Below, piece by piece: positions 61,155 through 64,000 of a stretch of 64,000 nucleotides of DNA. This DNA comes from Fluviicola chungangensis. Its GTDB lineage: Bacteria > Bacteroidota > Bacteroidia > Flavobacteriales_D > Crocinitomicaceae. Made by a program: the position numbers and the translations under genes. Within the stretch, counting starts at the first letter, position 1. Every line of letters starts with the position of its first letter. The notes under the pieces are model-generated. The model saw nothing but the letters and a program-made list of their open reading frames with translations. It had not been told where the DNA came from and did no database searches. The DNA lies in assembly GCF_007558725.1 (NCBI RefSeq), contig NZ_VLPL01000009.1, positions 62,001 through 126,000 of the forward strand, given 5' to 3'.

Positions 61155-62399
61155 ATGAACTATTCAGAAACCATCGATTGGTTATTCCGGCAATTTCCGG
61201 CGTATCACAATTTAGGTGCACAGGCCTACAATCCGGGATTAAAGAACATCGAAGAATTGAGTGCTTTCTTTCATAATCCGGAAAAAGAACTGCGTTTTAT
61301 TCACGTAGGTGGTACAAACGGAAAAGGTTCCGTATCCAACATGCTGGCTTCGATTCTCACGGAAAGCGGTGAAACCGTCGGTTTATTCACCTCTCCTCAC
61401 CTTTTCGACTTTACGGAGCGGATCCGCATCAATGGAAACCCGGTCGACGAACAATTTGTCATTGAATTTTGCGAAAAAGTGAGAAATCACTCCTGGAAGA
61501 TCGAACCTTCTTTTTTTGAAATTACCTGGATGATGGCGCTCGTATTCTTCCATCGAAACAGTTGTTCGATTGTCGTAGCAGAAGTTGGTTTAGGCGGGCG
61601 ACTGGATGCTACGAATATCATTCAACCACTCATTTCAGTCATTACCAATATCGGGCTGGACCATGTGAATATTTTAGGTGATACGCGCGCAAAAATTGCA
61701 TTTGAGAAGGCAGGTATCATCAAAACACACACCCCGGTTGTACTAGGTGAAACAGATTCCGAAACCTTTCCTGTATTTGAATCCAGAGCAAAGGAATTGC
61801 AGGCCGAAATCATCATCCCACGAAAAGAAATCAGCTTACCCGAAGGAATAATCGGTTACCAAACGGGAAATTACATCATCGTATCAGCCGTTTGTGATTA
61901 CCTGGAAACACAAGGTTTTTCGGTAGATCAAACTGTTCGCGAAAAAGGGATTCGAAACCTGAAGCGACACACCGGCTTCTTTGGGCGCATGGAAATAATT
62001 GCCCGGCACCCTCTGACCATTGTGGATTGTGCGCATAATGCAGAAGGAATTCATGCACTATTTCAATCCGTCAAAGAGTTTTCAAGAGGAACACTTCACT
62101 GCATTTACGGGACCAGTTCGGACAAAGACCTGGAAGCCATCCTGGATGAATTCCCAGCTGATGCACATTTTTACTTCACAGCTTTTGCGAATCCACGGAG
62201 TATCCGGTTAGAGGATTTGAAAGAAAAAGTAGATTCGCGTGTAGAAAAAAAACTTTTTTTTGATTCCCCGCTAAAAGCATTGGAAAAAGCGCAAGATTCT
62301 GCAAACAAAGCGGATACGATTTTGATTTTTGGTTCCTTCTTTTTGGTTCATGATTTTTTTGAAGTTTTTTTTCAAAAAGGTCTTGCAGAAAAGAAATAA
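61155..62399 (+). CDS. folC: Folylpolyglutamate synthase/dihydrofolate synthase
   Basis: FolC adds glutamates to folate and usually also makes dihydrofolate. The best start is the ATG at 61155, 4 bp after tonB, giving 414 residues; a longer frame from 61071 overlaps tonB and lacks support. Signatures are FIHVGGTNGKGSVSNMLASIL (ATP loop), TSPHLFDFTERIRING, EVGLGGRLDATNII, VITNIGLDHVNILGDT and VDCAHNAEGIHALF in the C-domain. It is the last gene of the exbB unit and is followed by the tRNA-Val promoter inside its 3' end. Confidence 0.93.
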   Translation: MNYSETIDWLFRQFPAYHNLGAQAYNPGLKNIEELSAFFHNPEKELRFIHVGGTNGKGSVSNMLASILTESGETVGLFTSPHLFDFTERIRINGNPVDEQFVIEFCEKVRNHSWKIEPSFFEITWMMALVFFHRNSCSIVVAEVGLGGRLDATNIIQPLISVITNIGLDHVNILGDTRAKIAFEKAGIIKTHTPVVLGETDSETFPVFESRAKELQAEIIIPRKEISLPEGIIGYQTGNYIIVSAVCDYLETQGFSVDQTVREKGIRNLKRHTGFFGRMEIIARHPLTIVDCAHNAEGIHALFQSVKEFSRGTLHCIYGTSSDKDLEAILDEFPADAHFYFTAFANPRSIRLEDLKEKVDSRVEKKLFFDSPLKALEKAQDSANKADTILIFGSFFLVHDFFEVFFQKGLAEKK

Positions 62400-62412
62400 T
62401 GCCTTATATTTG
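62383..62412 (+). promoter_or_regulatory. Promoter of the tRNA-Val gene
   Basis: TTG at 62383-62385, inside the end of folC, and TATATTTG at 62405-62412 fit the consensus with a 19-bp spacer. Transcription would begin near 62419, about 40 nt before the mature tRNA. Confidence 0.75.
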
Positions 62413-62457
62413 CACTCGCGTTTGAGAAACAACGGTAACTCGGAAAACGCATCGTAT

Positions 62458-62521
<64 letters not shown>

Positions 62522-62532
<11 letters not shown>

Positions 62533-62802
62533 CAAAAAGAAAAAAGCATTCAGCGGTAGTTGGATGCTTTTTTTCTTTTTGTCCCTCTGTACTCGCTCTC
62601 ACGCTCACTCTTTTCGGGCTTTTTTCTTTTTGCAGAGCGAGAACTGAGAGTGAGAGAAGAGTGTGAAATCCCGGTTCGAAGTTTCATTCTGTCTCCTCCC
62701 TTGAGAAGAGCATACGCAGTATGTGAAGACGAACAACGACAAGCGTCAGTGCGAAAGTTGTGAGGAGGATTAAGGAGGATGGCAGAACCCAAATCTTCCG
62801 CA
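62522..62802 (+). repeat. tRNA-tail repeat module, copy 1
   Basis: The module begins in the tRNA-Val tail (GTCATTCCCCACAAAAAGAA). It contains a hairpin, CTTTTTGTCCCTCT, a long imperfect inverted repeat of CTC/GAG triplets, GTGTGAAATCCCGGTTCGAAG, a CTCC hairpin, and ends GGAGGATGGC...AATCTTCCGCA. Copy 2 at 63758-63967 has the same parts in the same order. This holds the whole tRNA-to-gene gap except the AT-rich final 105 bp, which show nothing further. Confidence 0.7.
62533..62581 (+). terminator. Terminator hairpin after tRNA-Val
   Basis: CAAAAAGAAAAAAGCATTC and GGATGCTTTTTTTCTTTTTG form a long stem around a short loop, with T runs at the 3' side. The copy at 63768-63810 keeps the pairing by compensating changes in the loop-proximal part (GCATTACGAGAGTGATGC). 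Confidence 0.8.
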
Positions 62803-62907
62803 AGCACCGATTTTATTCGAATTCCCCAAATTCATACCGGTTCAATTCCGGTTTGCTCGGAAATCCTAGTATTTCGGTATTTTTGATTAATAATTCTTTC
62901 ATTCAAA

Positions 62908-63636
62908 ATGAAAAAAGAAAACTTAACCAACATACATCTCCATTCTGCAGGCGCAACTATTCAGCATAAAAGCCCATTTGAAGATCTCATTTCTTATACA
63001 AACGAAACCAATCTTTCACAGGAATTTAGGGAAGAATGGGTTATTCCATTTTATTTTGAACTTAATAATCAATCTGATGAATGGATAAAAAAAATGATCG
63101 AGTTAAAACCTCAAATAAACGAAAATATCATACTTCAGAATTTGGGTGATTTTGATTGGAGAATACGATCAACGGGAAGTTATTTTGCTGGTATAAAAAA
63201 GGCTATTCAATTTCAAGAAATTATCGGGATTCATTTATTGAAAAGTGAAGTTTGTTATGCAGGTTCAGAATATGCAATAACTCTTGCTTCTTTTAACACA
63301 AAACGTTCTGTTTATTATTTGAATCTGTATTTGGAATACTATTTAACAAAACCAGAGCTCTATTTTGATCAAGGTTCAGTAATAACTGCTCTTAAATATC
63401 TGGATGAAATTAATAATACGAATAATACAGAAAAACATCTGAAAAACTGGGAGAGCCTTGTAATCTGGCGTAACGAAAAGCAAATTGAAAATCTAAACAA
63501 TCTAAAAAAACTAATTCCAGATAAAAATCTGGAACTAGAACAACAGATTCAGGAAATAAAACCAATGGATACAAACATTGTAATTTCAAATTTTCATAAA
63601 TCGATTGAATCATTGAAAAGGATAATAAATGGCTAA
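62908..63636 (+). CDS. DUF6000-like protein (accessory gene between repeat modules)
   Basis: The 242-residue product resembles DUF6000 family proteins as I know them: FREEWVIPFYFELN near the start, then the core FDWRIRSTGSYFAGIKKAIQ and FQEIIGIHLLKSEVCYAGSEYA, a YYLNLYLEYYLTKPELYFDQ segment and a LKYLDEINN helix. About 50 extra residues after that form a charged helix. The family has no established function, and some members sit in accessory loci. The gene is more AT-rich than its neighbours and lies between two copies of the tRNA-linked module, so it may be a passenger. No signal peptide or membrane helix is present. Confidence 0.6.
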   Translation: MKKENLTNIHLHSAGATIQHKSPFEDLISYTNETNLSQEFREEWVIPFYFELNNQSDEWIKKMIELKPQINENIILQNLGDFDWRIRSTGSYFAGIKKAIQFQEIIGIHLLKSEVCYAGSEYAITLASFNTKRSVYYLNLYLEYYLTKPELYFDQGSVITALKYLDEINNTNNTEKHLKNWESLVIWRNEKQIENLNNLKKLIPDKNLELEQQIQEIKPMDTNIVISNFHKSIESLKRIING

Positions 63637-63656
63637 TTAGTGGTTTCATTTCCGTT

Positions 63657-63706
63657 CGCTCTTCCCCACAAAAAAGTTCAGATGCAAGTCTGGACTTTTT
63701 TTTTGA
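63657..63706 (+). terminator. tRNA-tail-like sequence with terminator hairpin
   Basis: CTTCCCCACAAAAAA resembles the tRNA-Val tail. It is followed by AAGTTCAGA and TCTGGACTT pairing around TGCAAG and then nine T residues. It serves as terminator of the DUF6000-like gene and may be the remnant of another tRNA copy. Confidence 0.6.
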
Positions 63707-63757
63707 CTAATAATTCCACCGCCGACATCCTGCATAGAGTATTTTTTGAGGTTCCCT

Positions 63758-63967
63758 GTCATTCCCCACAAAAAGAAAAAGCATTACGAGAGTGATGCTT
63801 TTTCTTTTTGTCCCTCTTTGCTCACACTTCACACTCACACTGAGTTGTAGCTTTTTCTTTTTGAGTATTGAGCGTGAGTTTTGAGTGTGGAATCTCGGTT
63901 CGAAGATCAATCTAGGCTTCCTCCTTTGAAGGAGGACCGAGGAGGGTGGCAAAGCCAAATCTTCCGC
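63758..63967 (+). repeat. tRNA-tail repeat module, copy 2
   Basis: This starts GTCATTCCCCACAAAAAGAA, as in the tRNA-Val tail. It goes on with the GCATT/ATGC hairpin, CTTTTTGTCCCTCT, a CTCAC/GTGAG-rich inverted repeat, GTGTGGAATCTCGGTTCGAAG, CTCCTTTGAAGGAGG and GGAGGGTGGC, and ends AATCTTCCGCA. Order and landmarks match copy 1. Only the tail of the tRNA is present upstream of it, with no tRNA body. Confidence 0.7.
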
Positions 63968-64000
63968 AGTGATTGATTTCATTCAGGTGAGAAATGTTCC

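Noticed and set aside
62560-62763. Plus-strand frame within the tRNA-linked module as a small protein gene
   Set aside because: It spans hairpins and low-complexity CTC/GAG repeats, which explains its Arg/Ser-rich content. Copy 2 of the module does not keep the frame.
62533-63757. CRISPR array
   Set aside because: The repeats are two or three long modules around a gene, not regular short direct repeats with unique spacers. No such array is seen anywhere in the window.

Overview
The window looks like chromosome from a Bacteroidota species of the Flavobacteriales, most likely close to Crocinitomicaceae/Fluviicola. The grounds are the type IX secretion (T9SS) and gliding genes porX, porV, porU, a porP/sprF homologue and gldJ; secreted proteins with C-terminal T9SS sorting domains; the Bacteroidota promoter pattern TTG-N17-23-TAnnTTTG before several genes; and many short AT-rich intergenic inverted repeats. 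The taxonomic placement is inference, because no rRNA gene is present. The window starts inside uvrB and ends in intergenic repeat sequence.

Region by region. 1-9 kb: the uvrB 3' end, a small lipoprotein, a DUF3817 membrane protein, comB overlapping an S1/P1-nuclease-like secreted hydrolase, a SlyD-like prolyl isomerase, two related outer-membrane beta-barrel proteins (the second internally duplicated), an alpha/beta hydrolase and a NatA/NatB-type ABC exporter. 9-18.6 kb: a UPF1-like SF1 helicase, a sensor histidine kinase, a beta-barrel protein, alanine dehydrogenase, tsaE overlapping porX, an HD phosphohydrolase and a START-like protein. 18.6-32.7 kb is an accessory-looking stretch: a T9SS-exported nuclease, small lipoproteins and membrane proteins, a T9SS cargo protein, a glycosylase-like protein, a serine hydrolase, VOC and DoxX proteins, a frameshifted DUF3050 gene and a truncated paralogue of a nearby lipoprotein. 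32.7-39 kb: an RND efflux operon (pump, adaptor, TolC-type channel) behind a TetR repressor, with two matching 17-bp palindromes that look like its operators. 39-42.4 kb: bioB-bioF, a GNAT enzyme and ispF. 42.4-50.9 kb: the T9SS/gliding locus porV-porU / porP / gldJ. 50.9-62.4 kb: murF, acyl-CoA dehydrogenase, anmK, an amino-acid dehydrogenase, nhaA, then exbB-exbD-two TonB-like paralogues-tonB-folC. 62.4-64 kb: tRNA-Val and a repeated module carrying copies of the tRNA 3' tail, flanking an AT-rich DUF6000-like gene.

How the genes work together. PorV and PorU form the cell-surface attachment complex that cuts the C-terminal signal from T9SS cargo. GldJ and PorP/SprF belong to the gliding/T9SS machinery, and PorX is its response regulator. 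The nuclease at 19.1-20.9 kb and the protein at 22.5-24.0 kb look like clients of that system. ExbB/ExbD and the TonB proteins energise outer-membrane transport; murF and anmK make and recycle peptidoglycan. No clearly unknown multi-gene system stands out. The strongest new observations are the tRNA-linked repeat module, the paired TetR operators, several decayed gene fragments and the families of intergenic inverted repeats.
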